Source: Rhodococcus qingshengii (lineage in GTDB: Bacteria > Actinomycetota > Actinomycetes > Mycobacteriales > Mycobacteriaceae). Taken from it: a stretch of DNA of 64,000 nt. Positions 23,917 to 32,773 of this stretch are shown here, in pieces. A program made the position numbers and the translations under genes. Where the stretch lies: NCBI RefSeq assembly GCF_021025955.1, contig NZ_JAJNCL010000017.1:1-64000 (forward strand), given 5' to 3'. Numbering within the stretch: position 1 is the stretch's first letter; every line of letters starts with the position of its first letter. The notes beneath the pieces were generated by a model that was not told the origin of the DNA, searched no databases, and saw only the letters and a list, made by a program, of their open reading frames with translations.

Positions 23917-24879
23917 ATGACTTCACGCAACCGTTCCCGTCGATCGGTATTGGCAGTTCCCGGCAGCAGTCGGAAGATGATCGACAAGGCGAAGGGATTG
24001 CCTGCCGACGAGATCTTCCTCGACCTCGAAGACGCAGTGGCGCCGCTGGCGAAGCAGGCTGCTCGCGAGTCGATCGGCGACGCGTTGGCCGAGGACGGGT
24101 GGGGCAAACAGGTCAAGGTCGTCCGGGTCAACGACTGGACCACTGAATGGACGTATGCCGACGTCGTGGAGGTAGTGGGCCGCGCCGGAGCCCATCTCGA
24201 CGCCATTCTGCTGCCCAAGGTTCCCGACGCGAGTCACGTGCAGGCGCTCGATTTGTTGTTGACGCAGGTGGAGAAAGCCAATGGTCTCGAGGTCGGCAGA
24301 ATCGGAATCGAACCGCAGATCGAGAACGCGATCGGATTGACCAACATCGACGCGATCGCCACCGCGAGCCCTCGTGTCGAGGCGCTCGTGTTCGGTCCGG
24401 CCGATTTCATGGCGAGCCTGAACATGCGAACTCTGGTCGTCGGCGAGCAACCGGACGGCTACGACCGCGGTGATGCTTATCACCACATTCTGATGACCAT
24501 CTTGATGGCCGCACGGGCACACGGAGTCCAGGCGATCGACGGGCCGTACCTGCAGATCCGCGACGTCGAGGCCTTCACTCGTTCGGCGGCGCGAACGGCG
24601 GCGCTCGGCTTCGATGGTAAATGGGTACTGCATCCCACACAGATCGAGGCGGCCAACGAGGTGTTCAGTCCGCGCCAATCCGATTACGACCGTGCGGAAC
24701 TCATCCTGGACGCGTACGCATTCCACACCTCGGCCGCCGGGGGAGGGCGGGGTGCCGTCATGCTCGGCGACGAGATGATCGACGAGGCGAGTCGCAAGAT
24801 GGCACTGGTGATTTCGGCCAAGGGGCGTGCCGCGGGGATGACGCGCACATCGGAATTCACGCCACCCGAACACGCCTGA
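23917..24879 (+). CDS. HpcH/HpaI-family CoA-ester lyase (CitE-like)
   Basis: This 320-residue TIM-barrel enzyme is related to the citrate lyase beta subunit and malyl-CoA lyases. The Mg2+/carboxylate motifs are DEIFLDLEDAV near residue 28, IEPQIENAIGL near 132 and VFGPADFMASL near 160; KWVLHPTQIEAAN near 236 matches the family's C-terminal signature. Likely reactions are cleavage of malyl-CoA, methylmalyl-CoA or citramalyl-CoA to glyoxylate or pyruvate plus an acyl-CoA, but the substrate cannot be fixed. The start ATG follows GAAGGGC by about 10 nt. It is divergent from the MgtE-N/CBS gene. Confidence 0.88.
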   Translation: MTSRNRSRRSVLAVPGSSRKMIDKAKGLPADEIFLDLEDAVAPLAKQAARESIGDALAEDGWGKQVKVVRVNDWTTEWTYADVVEVVGRAGAHLDAILLPKVPDASHVQALDLLLTQVEKANGLEVGRIGIEPQIENAIGLTNIDAIATASPRVEALVFGPADFMASLNMRTLVVGEQPDGYDRGDAYHHILMTILMAARAHGVQAIDGPYLQIRDVEAFTRSAARTAALGFDGKWVLHPTQIEAANEVFSPRQSDYDRAELILDAYAFHTSAAGGGRGAVMLGDEMIDEASRKMALVISAKGRAAGMTRTSEFTPPEHA

Positions 24880-24985
24880 CGTTCGCATAGCCGAACGAAT
24901 AAGGTCTGTAAAGGGCACAATAGGGGTAGATGTACTTGCGTCATCCGCGTGGATGACGTGCCCGAAAAGAGGAGCGCAGCCAGCC

Positions 24986-25480
24986 ATGTCCAATCCGCTC
25001 GGTCAATCGTCGAATGGGTCGCGCCGTGGAGCGTTGCCGACACCGCCTTCGGGATGGCCCATCGGGTCGTACCCCACCTACGCCGAAGCGCAGCGCGCAG
25101 TCGATTACCTCTCCGACCAAGAATTTCCGGTTCAGGACGTCACGATCGTCGGCGTGAACCTGATGCAGGTCGAGCGAGTCCTCGGTCGGTTGACGTGGGC
25201 CAAGGTGATCGGTGGCGGCATCGTCTCCGGTGCCTGGCTCGGTGTGTTCTTCGGCCTGGTGCTCGGAATCGTCACCGGTGGATTCCTCGCCCCGCTGATC
25301 GCGGGCATCGTGGGCGGCATCATCTTCGGCGTCATCTCGACGACCATCCCGTACGCCGCGACGCGTGGGCAGCGGGACTTCGCCTCCACGATGCAGTTGG
25401 TCGCCGGACGCTACGACGTACTGTGTGAGCCCAAGACGGCGGAGTCGGCGCGCGACCTTCTTGCCAAGCTCGCCATCTGA
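24986..25480 (+). CDS. General stress protein 17M-like membrane protein, Rv1234-like
   Basis: The protein is 164 residues. The N-terminal domain (PIGSYPTYAEAQRAVDYLSDQEFPVQDVTIVGVNL) is the YflT/general-stress-17M type fold. It precedes two Gly-rich transmembrane helices (about 75-95 and 100-120) and a short C-terminal domain (YDVLCEPKTAESARDLLAKL). The Gly zipper helices suggest oligomerisation in the membrane. The function is unknown to me; the name comes from Bacillus stress proteins. Position directly before lpqY matches Rv1234-Rv1235. ATG 24986 has AGAGGAG about 12 nt upstream. Confidence 0.82.
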   Translation: MSNPLGQSSNGSRRGALPTPPSGWPIGSYPTYAEAQRAVDYLSDQEFPVQDVTIVGVNLMQVERVLGRLTWAKVIGGGIVSGAWLGVFFGLVLGIVTGGFLAPLIAGIVGGIIFGVISTTIPYAATRGQRDFASTMQLVAGRYDVLCEPKTAESARDLLAKLAI

Positions 25481-25564
25481 CATTCTTGCTCGGGCTGCCA
25501 ACTTGTGTGATCTCGGTTACTTTATGTACACGCGGGCGAGGTAATACTCACTTTCCCGTGACCG

Positions 25565-25601
25565 TTTGCCGGACAAGGAAATAGGTCCCTTCTCCGGCAA
25601 A
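25565..25601 (+). promoter_or_regulatory. Long hairpin in the lpqY leader
   Basis: Arms 25565-25578 and 25588-25601 form a 14-position stem with one C-C mismatch and a 9-nt loop. It sits 84 nt after the stress-protein stop and 69 nt before the lpqY GTG. It could terminate the upstream gene, form a leader structure of lpqY, or be a palindromic operator. No T-run follows it. Confidence 0.5.
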
Positions 25602-25669
25602 AGTGCCGATGTGTGGTGCGTCGGCCAGCCGTAACGACTGCGCCGTCTCGCCGCCCGAGGAGGACGGCT

Positions 25670-27022
25670 GTGCAGAACAAGAGATACAGGGTGGGCCTGC
25701 TCGGCGCGGCAACGTTGTTGTTGGCGCCCTTGCTCAGTGCGTGTGGATCAGACAATGACGACGGCGTGGTGCTGTCCTTCTACACCGCCGCCGACGGCGC
25801 CGAACAGTATGCGGAGGCCGCCGCCAATTGTTCGGTGGCTTCGAACGGTGCATACCGGGTCGAGCAGAAAACTCTGCCCAAGGGCGCTGACGACCAGCGA
25901 CTTCAGTTGGCCCGGCGTCTGACCGGCAATGACAAGTCACTCGATCTGATGACGCTCGACGTGGTGTGGACTGCCGAATTCGCCGAAGCCGGTTGGGCAT
26001 TGCCGCTACCCGCTGACGTCGCGGCCGAGGTGAGCGACGGGACTCTCGAGGGCCCGCTGGAGTCGGCGAAATGGCAGGACCAGCTCTACGCGGCGCCGCT
26101 GAACACCAACACTCAATTGCTCTGGTATCGAAAGGATTTGATGCCGGACGGCCAGCCGCCCCAAACCTGGGATCAGATGATCGACATCTCCGAAGGTCTG
26201 GCTGCGGATGGACGACCCAGCTGGATCGGCGTGCAGGGCAAGCAGTACGAAGGATTGATGGTCTGGTTCAACACGCTTCTCGCCAGTGCAGGCGGATCGG
26301 TGGTGGGGCCGGACGGGACCACGGTGACGGTCGCCGACGGTGATGCTGCCCAGCAGGCGCTGACCGTCATGAAGCGCGTGGCCACCGCGAAGGGGGCGGA
26401 TCCCTCGATTTCGCAGGGGGACGAAGCGTCGTCGCGCCTGGGCATGGAGAGCGGTAAGTCCGCCTTCCAGGTCAATTGGCCGTTCGTGCTTCCCGGCATC
26501 ATGGAGAACGCCGAGAAGGGCGATCTTCCGTATATCGACGACAAGGGCAATGTCACCAGCCAGAACACCGGAAATACGGTGCTGACGGTGAACGGTGAAC
26601 GGAATTTCCTTGCCGCTCCTTATCCTTCGGTGATCGAGGGCAAACCGGCGGAGGTCACGATCGGCGGCTTCAACGTCGCGGTGGCCAAGACCAGTCAGCA
26701 TCCGGACCTCGCTTTCGAAGCGCTCACATGCCTGCGTAACGAGGAGAATCAGCGCAACAACGCCGTCGCCGGTGGCGTCCCGCCGACGCTCGAGAGCCTG
26801 TACGACGACCCGGCGTTCCAGGAGGCGTACCCGGCATGGCGTGAGGTTCGCGACAGCCTGGACACCGCGTCGGTCCGGCCGGTTTCTCCTGCCTATCAGA
26901 GTATTTCGACACTCATCACTGCCACGCTCAACCCTGTGGGAAACATCGATCCGGAATCGACCGTGAACGATCTGGCCGAGCAGGTACGCAAGGCAGTCAA
27001 TTCGGAGGGGCTGATTCCGTGA
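25670..27022 (+). CDS. lpqY: Trehalose-binding lipoprotein LpqY
   Basis: This 450-residue solute-binding lipoprotein has a lipobox LLSAC with Cys25 as the lipid-modified residue, then the ABC sugar-binding fold (segments LDLMTLDVVWTAEFAEAGW and VTIGGFNVAVAKTSQHPDLAFEAL). It is syntenic and similar to Rv1235, which recycles trehalose freed from mycolate transfer. GTG 25670 is preceded by GAGGAGGA at 6-7 nt, deciding it over the longer open frame. It overlaps sugA by GTGA, so lpqY-sugA-sugB-sugC form one operon. Rhodococcus makes trehalose mycolates, so trehalose recycling is an apt role. Confidence 0.93.
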   Translation: MQNKRYRVGLLGAATLLLAPLLSACGSDNDDGVVLSFYTAADGAEQYAEAAANCSVASNGAYRVEQKTLPKGADDQRLQLARRLTGNDKSLDLMTLDVVWTAEFAEAGWALPLPADVAAEVSDGTLEGPLESAKWQDQLYAAPLNTNTQLLWYRKDLMPDGQPPQTWDQMIDISEGLAADGRPSWIGVQGKQYEGLMVWFNTLLASAGGSVVGPDGTTVTVADGDAAQQALTVMKRVATAKGADPSISQGDEASSRLGMESGKSAFQVNWPFVLPGIMENAEKGDLPYIDDKGNVTSQNTGNTVLTVNGERNFLAAPYPSVIEGKPAEVTIGGFNVAVAKTSQHPDLAFEALTCLRNEENQRNNAVAGGVPPTLESLYDDPAFQEAYPAWREVRDSLDTASVRPVSPAYQSISTLITATLNPVGNIDPESTVNDLAEQVRKAVNSEGLIP

Positions 27023-27984
27023 CGATCGACAGCGAAAACTCCGGAGCTGCAACGGCAGTCGCCGACCCCTCGCCGGAGCCGAAGCACTCCAAGAAGTCGA
27101 AGATGTCGGACGGAAAGGCGGCGGAGCGTCGACTCGGCCTGTGGTTGGTGGCGCCGGCCGCGATACTCATGATCGCAGTGACCGCGTATCCGGTGGTCTA
27201 CGCCGTGTGGTTGAGTTTGCAGCGCTACGACCTGCGCTTCCCGGATCAACGAAAGTTCGTGTGGTTCGACAATTACGTATCGGTGCTTACCGACGGCTAC
27301 TGGTGGCAGGCGTTTGCCGTGACGACGTCGATCACCGTCATCTCGGTCATCATCGAGTTCGTCCTAGGCCTGACCATCGCGCTGGTGATGCACCGGACGA
27401 TCGTGGGTAAAGGCCTCGTCCGCACTGTGGTGCTCATCCCGTACGGCATCGTCACCGTCGCTGCGGCGTACAGCTGGTACTACGCGTGGACGCCCGGAAC
27501 CGGCTACCTCGCCAACCTCCTGCCCGACGGCAGTGCGCCACTCACCGACCAGATCCCGTCGCTCGCGATCATCGTTCTTGCCGAGGTGTGGAAGACGACG
27601 CCGTTCATGGCGCTGCTCCTGCTCGCCGGGTTGGCCTTGGTTCCGGACGACCTCCTCAAGGCGGCTCAGGTCGACGGCGCCGGTGCGTGGACTCGCTTGG
27701 TGCGCATCATCCTTCCTCTGATGAAACCCGCCATCCTCGTCGCGCTGCTGTTCCGCACACTCGATGCTTTCCGTATCTTCGACAACATCTACGTGCTGAC
27801 AAAGGGGGCGAACGATACCGGCTCGGTGTCGATCCTGGGGTACGACAACCTGTTCAAGGCATTCAACCTGGGCATCGGATCGGCGATCAGTGTGCTGATC
27901 TTCGTGTGTGTGGCTCTGATCGCGTTCGTCTTCATCAAACTCTTCGGTGCCTCGGCTCCCGGATCCGATACGGAAGGACGCTGA
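27019..27984 (+). CDS. sugA: Trehalose ABC transporter permease SugA
   Basis: This 321-residue inner-membrane permease has six transmembrane helices. The binding-protein-dependent signature near residue 215 ([29 protein letters not shown]) holds the EAA loop that contacts SugC. About 40 residues at the N-terminus are polar and Lys-rich before the first helix. GTG 27019 overlaps the lpqY stop. It is the MalF-type partner of SugB. Confidence 0.93.
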   Translation: MTIDSENSGAATAVADPSPEPKHSKKSKMSDGKAAERRLGLWLVAPAAILMIAVTAYPVVYAVWLSLQRYDLRFPDQRKFVWFDNYVSVLTDGYWWQAFAVTTSITVISVIIEFVLGLTIALVMHRTIVGKGLVRTVVLIPYGIVTVAAAYSWYYAWTPGTGYLANLLPDGSAPLTDQIPSLAIIVLAEVWKTTPFMALLLLAGLALVPDDLLKAAQVDGAGAWTRLVRIILPLMKPAILVALLFRTLDAFRIFDNIYVLTKGANDTGSVSILGYDNLFKAFNLGIGSAISVLIFVCVALIAFVFIKLFGASAPGSDTEGR

Positions 27985-27985
27985 C

Positions 27986-28816
27986 ATGACCGTGACTCCT
28001 AGACTCAAGATCAGCTGGTCCGTCGTCAACCTTCTGGTCTTGTTGTACGCGTTGGTTCCCGTCCTGTGGATTGCCAGCCTGTCCTTCAAACCTGCCGGAA
28101 CCATCAAGGACGGCAAGTTCATTCCGGAGAAGTGGACCCTGGACAACTACCGAGGAATCTTCGACACCAGCGCCTTCACCAGTGCACTGATCAACTCCAT
28201 CGGCATCGGACTCATCTCGACGGTCATCGCCGTGGTGATCGGAACGATGGCGGCGTACGCCATTGCCCGCCTGGATTTTCCGGGCAAGAAGCTGCTGGTG
28301 GGCGTTGCGCTGCTGATCGCGATGTTCCCGCAGATTTCGTTGGTGAGCCCGCTGTTCGACATCGAACGACGGCTCGGACTCTTCGACACCTGGGCTGGAC
28401 TCATCCTGCCGTACATCACCTTTGCGTTGCCGTTGGCGATCTACACGCTCTCGGCGTTCTTCAAAGAGATTCCTTGGGAACTCGAGAAGGCAGCGCAGAT
28501 GGACGGCGCGACGCCGGGTCAGGCGTTCCGGAAGGTGGTGGCTCCACTTGCCGCGCCCGGCATCGTCACTGCCGGCATCTTGGTTTTCATCTTCTGCTGG
28601 AACGATCTGTTGTTCGCGATCTCGTTGACATCGACCGAACGCTCCATCACCGCCCCGGCGGCCATCGCGAACTTCACCGGCGCTTCACAATTCGAGGAGC
28701 CCACCGGGTCGATCGCCGCGGCCGCCATGGTCATCACCATTCCGATCATCATCTTTGTTCTGTTCTTCCAACGTCGTATCGTGGCCGGGCTTACTTCCGG
28801 CGCAGTGAAGGGATAA
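27986..28816 (+). CDS. sugB: Trehalose ABC transporter permease SugB
   Basis: This 276-residue MalG-type permease has six transmembrane helices and the EAA loop [27 protein letters not shown] near residues 168-192. ATG 27986 follows GGAAGGA by 9 nt and lies one base after the sugA stop. The longer open frame begins inside sugA and is rejected. It forms the heterodimeric channel with SugA. Confidence 0.93.
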   Translation: MTVTPRLKISWSVVNLLVLLYALVPVLWIASLSFKPAGTIKDGKFIPEKWTLDNYRGIFDTSAFTSALINSIGIGLISTVIAVVIGTMAAYAIARLDFPGKKLLVGVALLIAMFPQISLVSPLFDIERRLGLFDTWAGLILPYITFALPLAIYTLSAFFKEIPWELEKAAQMDGATPGQAFRKVVAPLAAPGIVTAGILVFIFCWNDLLFAISLTSTERSITAPAAIANFTGASQFEEPTGSIAAAAMVITIPIIIFVLFFQRRIVAGLTSGAVKG

Positions 28817-28820
28817 GCCT

Positions 28821-29990
28821 GTGGCCGAGATCGTGCTGGACAAGGTGACCAAGCTGTACCCGGACGGAGCCAAGGCGGTCAGTGATGTCGACATCACCAT
28901 CGCCGACGGAGAATTCATCATTCTTGTGGGCCCGTCCGGTTGTGGAAAATCCACGACCCTCAACATGATCGCCGGGCTGGAAGACATTTCGACCGGTGAG
29001 CTGAGGATTGCGGGTGAGCGTGTCAACGAACGCGCCCCCAAGGATCGCGACATCGCGATGGTGTTCCAGTCGTATGCGCTGTATCCGCACATGACGGTGC
29101 GCCAGAACATCGCGTTTCCATTGACATTGGCGAAGATGTCCAAGGACGAGATCAACGCCAAGGTCGACGACGCGGCGCGGGTGCTCGACCTCACTCAGCA
29201 TCTCGATCGCAAACCGGCGAATCTGTCGGGTGGTCAGCGTCAGCGTGTCGCGATGGGACGCGCCATCGTGCGCAGCCCCAAGGCGTTTCTCATGGACGAG
29301 CCGCTATCGAACCTGGACGCCAAACTGCGCGTGCAGATGAGGACGGAGATCGCCCGTCTGCAGCAGCGGCTCGGTACGACAACGATTTACGTGACCCATG
29401 ACCAGACCGAGGCGATGACACTCGGCGATCGGGTGGTCGTGCTGCGCGGCGGAATCGTGCAACAGATTGGTGCGCCGCAGGAGCTTTACGATCGTCCGAA
29501 CAATCTGTTCGTGGCGGGGTTCATAGGGTCCCCGTCCATGAACTTCTTCCCCGGACAGTTGACGGCCGACGGAGTCAGCACGCCGATCGGCGATGTTCGC
29601 CTGCCCGCGGCGGCGCAGTCGAAGATCTTGGGCAGCGGCTCGGGTAAGGACGTGGTGGTCGGAATCAGGCCGGAGCATTTCGAGGACGTGGCGCTGGTCG
29701 ATGCAGCGCAGGCGCCGCACGGCGGGACGTTCACCGTCGACGTCGACGTGTTGGAGTCGATGGGTTCGGACAAGTACGCGTATTTCCTTGCCGGTGGTCC
29801 TGCCGTCAATTCTCGTGAACTAGAGGAACTCGCCGCAGATTCGGGAACGGCCGTCGCTGGTGGCGGCCAACTGGTTGCCAGGCTCTCGTCCGAGTCCGCG
29901 GTGGCTCAGGGCAGGTCGATCGATCTGTGGTTCGATCCCGCCAAGATCGCGGTGTTCGACGGCGGTACGGGCGTCAATCTGCTGCTGTGA
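28821..29990 (+). CDS. sugC: Trehalose ABC transporter ATPase SugC
   Basis: This 389-residue MalK-type ATPase has Walker [11 protein letters not shown]-loop [14 protein letters not shown], signature [17 protein letters not shown] and Walker [13 protein letters not shown] with the catalytic Glu, then switch His in [13 protein letters not shown]. The C-terminal third is the regulatory OB-like domain (TOBE region). GTG 28821 lies 4 nt after sugB. The gene ends 5 bp before the convergent small exported-protein gene. With no other ATPase near, it powers only LpqY-SugAB here, although MalK-type ATPases can serve several importers. Confidence 0.95.
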   Translation: MAEIVLDKVTKLYPDGAKAVSDVDITIADGEFIILVGPSGCGKSTTLNMIAGLEDISTGELRIAGERVNERAPKDRDIAMVFQSYALYPHMTVRQNIAFPLTLAKMSKDEINAKVDDAARVLDLTQHLDRKPANLSGGQRQRVAMGRAIVRSPKAFLMDEPLSNLDAKLRVQMRTEIARLQQRLGTTTIYVTHDQTEAMTLGDRVVVLRGGIVQQIGAPQELYDRPNNLFVAGFIGSPSMNFFPGQLTADGVSTPIGDVRLPAAAQSKILGSGSGKDVVVGIRPEHFEDVALVDAAQAPHGGTFTVDVDVLESMGSDKYAYFLAGGPAVNSRELEELAADSGTAVAGGGQLVARLSSESAVAQGRSIDLWFDPAKIAVFDGGTGVNLLL

Positions 29991-29994
29991 ATCT

Positions 29995-30231
29995 CTATCC
30001 GGGCCAGGTGACCGAATACGTCGCGACCCAAGGGAGCGGTACTTGTTCGGGGCCGGGTGCGACGTCGGCCGGCTCGGGCAGGGGGATCAACCGGCCGAAT
30101 TGCTCGTGATGGCTGGAGGCCGGGGCGGCTTGTGCTGTCCCGGCCACCACGGCGATCGGTGCAGCTGCCAGGGCGCCGGCGACGGCAAATCGAGTGGCGA
30201 TGCGGCGCTTGCTTGCTCGGGTCGAGATCAT
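29995..30231 (-). CDS. Small secreted protein of unknown function
   Basis: This 78-residue protein has a clear signal peptide (basic n-region ISTRASKRRIATR, hydrophobic AVAGALAAAPIAVVAG, cleavage after AQA near residue 35). The mature part is only about 43 residues, rich in Pro and Glu, with no cysteines, ending in SVTWPG. ATG 30231 has GGAG 5 nt upstream; an upstream open frame lacks such support. It is convergent with sugC and divergent from the histidine kinase gene. I do not recognise a family. Confidence 0.65.
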   Translation of the reverse strand: MISTRASKRRIATRFAVAGALAAAPIAVVAGTAQAAPASSHHEQFGRLIPLPEPADVAPGPEQVPLPWVATYSVTWPG

Positions 30232-30357
30232 GAGCACTCCTGCGTGGTGTCGAGGTTCGGTGAATGCTGTGCCATTCACGGTATTGCGGGTTGATTGTGA
30301 AATCTCGTGTGCGAAGCTCATTCACAGGGAACTGGGATGGGCGGCACAGGAGGACAG

Positions 30358-31659
30358 ATGAACGGATCCTCGGTACGAACCGAGCACCTGCCCGGCGGCC
30401 CGGACCTCGAGCGGATACTGCGCGAACACGCTTACCGCGGTGCGTACCTGCAGCTGACGGTGCGCGGCGCTCTGGTGCTGTTCATCGCCCTGACACTGAT
30501 CTTCGTCCCGCCTATGAACGACGCGGGATGGTGTTTCGCAATTCTGGGCGCGTACGCCCTCTGGTCGGCAGCGGTGGCCTTGTGGATTCGCAGGGGCGGC
30601 ACCGGCCCGGTGACGATGATCTGGCTCGGGTTGTTCGTCGACCTCGCTGTGCTCGCAACTCTGACACTGCTGACCGGTCTCGCCGCCGAGCAGAGTTGGA
30701 CCGCCGACATCCTGAGCAACGGACTCTTCGTCATTCCGGTCCTGGCGTGTACACAACTGCGGACCGATGTGTGTGTCGGCGTTGTGGCCTGCACGATCGG
30801 TGTGTTCTTTGCTTCCAGTTGGGCAACGATGACTTCGAACTCCGAGCCGTGGCCATCGATTCTGTTGAGCACCATGGCCTTGGTCGGAGTGGGAGCCGGC
30901 GCCGTCGGATTGACTCGGATTCAGAGATCACGCGTGCTGACCATCGGACAACTCGTCGGGCATCGCACGAGCCTTCTTGCCGAGCTCATGGGGCTCGAAC
31001 AGCGTGAGCGCACAGAACTGTCGGAGCAATTACACGACGGTGCGCTGCAGTACGTCCTCGCGGCGCGGATGGATCTCGACGAATTGGCAGACAGCGCGGA
31101 GCCTGTCGCCTTGGCGCGAGCCGCGAAAGCGCTCGGTGAAGCGACAACGCTGTTGAGATCTTCCGTCTCGGAGTTGCATCCCACTGTCCTAGTTCACGTG
31201 GGTCTTGCCAACGCAATCGGGGACCTCGCCCGATCTGCACAGGGACGCGGCGGAGTGGTGGTCGACGTCGACACTTCGGGCTGGAACGATGATCTGCGCA
31301 CGTCCGCGGACGACGTCCTGTTCGGCGCCGCCCGAGAGCTGCTGGGCAACGTCGTCAAACATGCCGGCGCGCACAATGTTCGGATCGAGCTCGCACGACT
31401 GGATTACCGTGCGGTGCTGGTGGTCTCGGACGACGGCCGGGGGATCAGCGCCGATCGGATTGCCAAACGACGGGCGGCCGGCCACATAGGGCTGCTCTCG
31501 CACGAACTGCGGGTTGTTGCCGCGGGTGGCTCGTTCTCGGTCGGACCGGGTGAAGAGTCCGGAACCCTCGCGCGAGTCGAGATACCGTTCCAGATCGCCA
31601 CTGCCACTGCCACTGCCCCTGCCCCTGCCACTGCCCCTGCCACTGACCACGATCGCTGA
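30358..31659 (+). CDS. Orphan NarL/DegS-type sensor histidine kinase
   Basis: The protein is 433 residues. About six hydrophobic helices fill residues 30-190. A dimerisation domain follows with the phospho-acceptor His226 (ERTELSEQLHDGALQYVLAAR, HisKA_3 type) and an ATPase domain with N-box ELLGNVVKHAGAHN near 330 and G-box SDDGRGIS near 362. ATG 30358 follows AGGAGG by 6 nt, which decides it over ATG 30337. No response regulator gene adjoins it. The C-terminus ends in Ala-Thr/Ala-Pro dipeptides encoded by a hexamer repeat. The signal sensed is unknown. Confidence 0.88.
   Translation: MNGSSVRTEHLPGGPDLERILREHAYRGAYLQLTVRGALVLFIALTLIFVPPMNDAGWCFAILGAYALWSAAVALWIRRGGTGPVTMIWLGLFVDLAVLATLTLLTGLAAEQSWTADILSNGLFVIPVLACTQLRTDVCVGVVACTIGVFFASSWATMTSNSEPWPSILLSTMALVGVGAGAVGLTRIQRSRVLTIGQLVGHRTSLLAELMGLEQRERTELSEQLHDGALQYVLAARMDLDELADSAEPVALARAAKALGEATTLLRSSVSELHPTVLVHVGLANAIGDLARSAQGRGGVVVDVDTSGWNDDLRTSADDVLFGAARELLGNVVKHAGAHNVRIELARLDYRAVLVVSDDGRGISADRIAKRRAAGHIGLLSHELRVVAAGGSFSVGPGEESGTLARVEIPFQIATATATAPAPATAPATDHDR
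31597..31644 (+). repeat. In-frame hexanucleotide microsatellite (8 units)
   Basis: Eight consecutive 6-bp units of GCCACT or GCCCCT lie in the last codons of the histidine kinase gene, encoding alternating Ala-Thr or Ala-Pro. Copy-number change would keep the frame and alter only tail length. Confidence 0.85.
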
Positions 31660-31669
31660 GGAGTTGTCG

Positions 31670-32773
31670 ATGACGCTGATAACCGATCGTGAGCTCAACC
31701 TGGCGACTCTGGCGAGGCAGTTCCTGCTTCGGCGGGCCGAGGTAAGCGCGTTGGATGCGATCGAGCACTTGGCAGGACTCCAGGCCCAGGCGCCGAATCC
31801 GCCCTACCTGGCACTGTGGGCGCGGCTGAAGAACTTCGCGGCAGAAGACCTCTCCACCCTTGTCGAGAAACGCCAGGTGGTGCGGCTAGTTGCCATGCGG
31901 GGCACGGTCTTTGCTCTCTCGGCCGCCGATGCGGGTCCCTTCCGGGCCACGGTTCAGACGATCATGGAACGCGATCTCCACACCAACAGCACTCAGCGTG
32001 CGGCGCTCACCGGGTTGGATCTCGACGCGCTGGCGCAGGCGGGACGCGAATTGGTAGCGGACGGGCCGCTCACGCAGATGCAGCTGAGACCGATACTGGC
32101 AGAGCGCTTTCCCGGCTACGCGGCCGAGGGTCTGGCGCACGGCGTTCGAGGACTGTTACCTATGGTGCAGGTCCCACCGCGAGGCCTGTGGGGACGATCC
32201 GGAGCACCGACACTGACGACCTTGGAGAATTGGCTGGGCACAGAAGTGAGTTCATCTCCAGATCCCGACGCGATGGTGCTGCGCTATCTGGCTGCGTTCG
32301 GGCCCGCGAGTGTGAAAGATGCGCAAGCGTGGTCAGGGCTTACGAGACTCGCCGAGGTCTTCGAGAGGCTACGTCCCGGCTTGATCACCTTTGTCAACGA
32401 GAATGGGACCGAGGTATTCGATCTACCGGACGCGCCACGACCGACCTCCGGCACACCGCCGGTCAGAATCCTTGCTCCGTTCGACAACATCCTGCTCTCG
32501 CACGCCGACCGCTCGCGAATCATGGACGAGCAGTACCGAACTCGTGTCTTCACCGTCAACGGCATCATCAAGCCCGCCATCCTGGTGCGCGGAAAGGTGG
32601 TGGGATTCGCGACGGTGACGCCGGACAAGGAGACGGTCGAGTTAGGCGCGACTCTGTTTGCGCAGCAAGCGAAGACCGCGCTCGCGTCCATCGAGAAAGA
32701 AGCGCGTTCGTTGCTGAAGTTCATGCACCCGAATATCTTGAACCGCGAAGTGCGGTTCGCTGTAGCTACGTAG
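31670..32773 (+). CDS. AlkZ-like winged-helix DNA glycosylase
   Basis: This 367-residue protein belongs to the HTH_42/YcaQ-AlkZ family of winged-helix proteins. The catalytic motif of the family lies in HLAGLQAQAPN, with Gln38 and Gln40 in the Q-x-Q form of Streptomyces AZL rather than the Q-x-D of E. coli YcaQ. RLVAMRGTVFALS and APFDNILLSHADRSRI are further family segments. Such enzymes unhook interstrand crosslinks or remove bulky alkyl adducts. ATG 31670 follows GAGGAG by 7 nt, which rejects a start inside the kinase gene. It overlaps the convergent ParB-like gene by 8 bp. Confidence 0.82.
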   Translation: MTLITDRELNLATLARQFLLRRAEVSALDAIEHLAGLQAQAPNPPYLALWARLKNFAAEDLSTLVEKRQVVRLVAMRGTVFALSAADAGPFRATVQTIMERDLHTNSTQRAALTGLDLDALAQAGRELVADGPLTQMQLRPILAERFPGYAAEGLAHGVRGLLPMVQVPPRGLWGRSGAPTLTTLENWLGTEVSSSPDPDAMVLRYLAAFGPASVKDAQAWSGLTRLAEVFERLRPGLITFVNENGTEVFDLPDAPRPTSGTPPVRILAPFDNILLSHADRSRIMDEQYRTRVFTVNGIIKPAILVRGKVVGFATVTPDKETVELGATLFAQQAKTALASIEKEARSLLKFMHPNILNREVRFAVAT

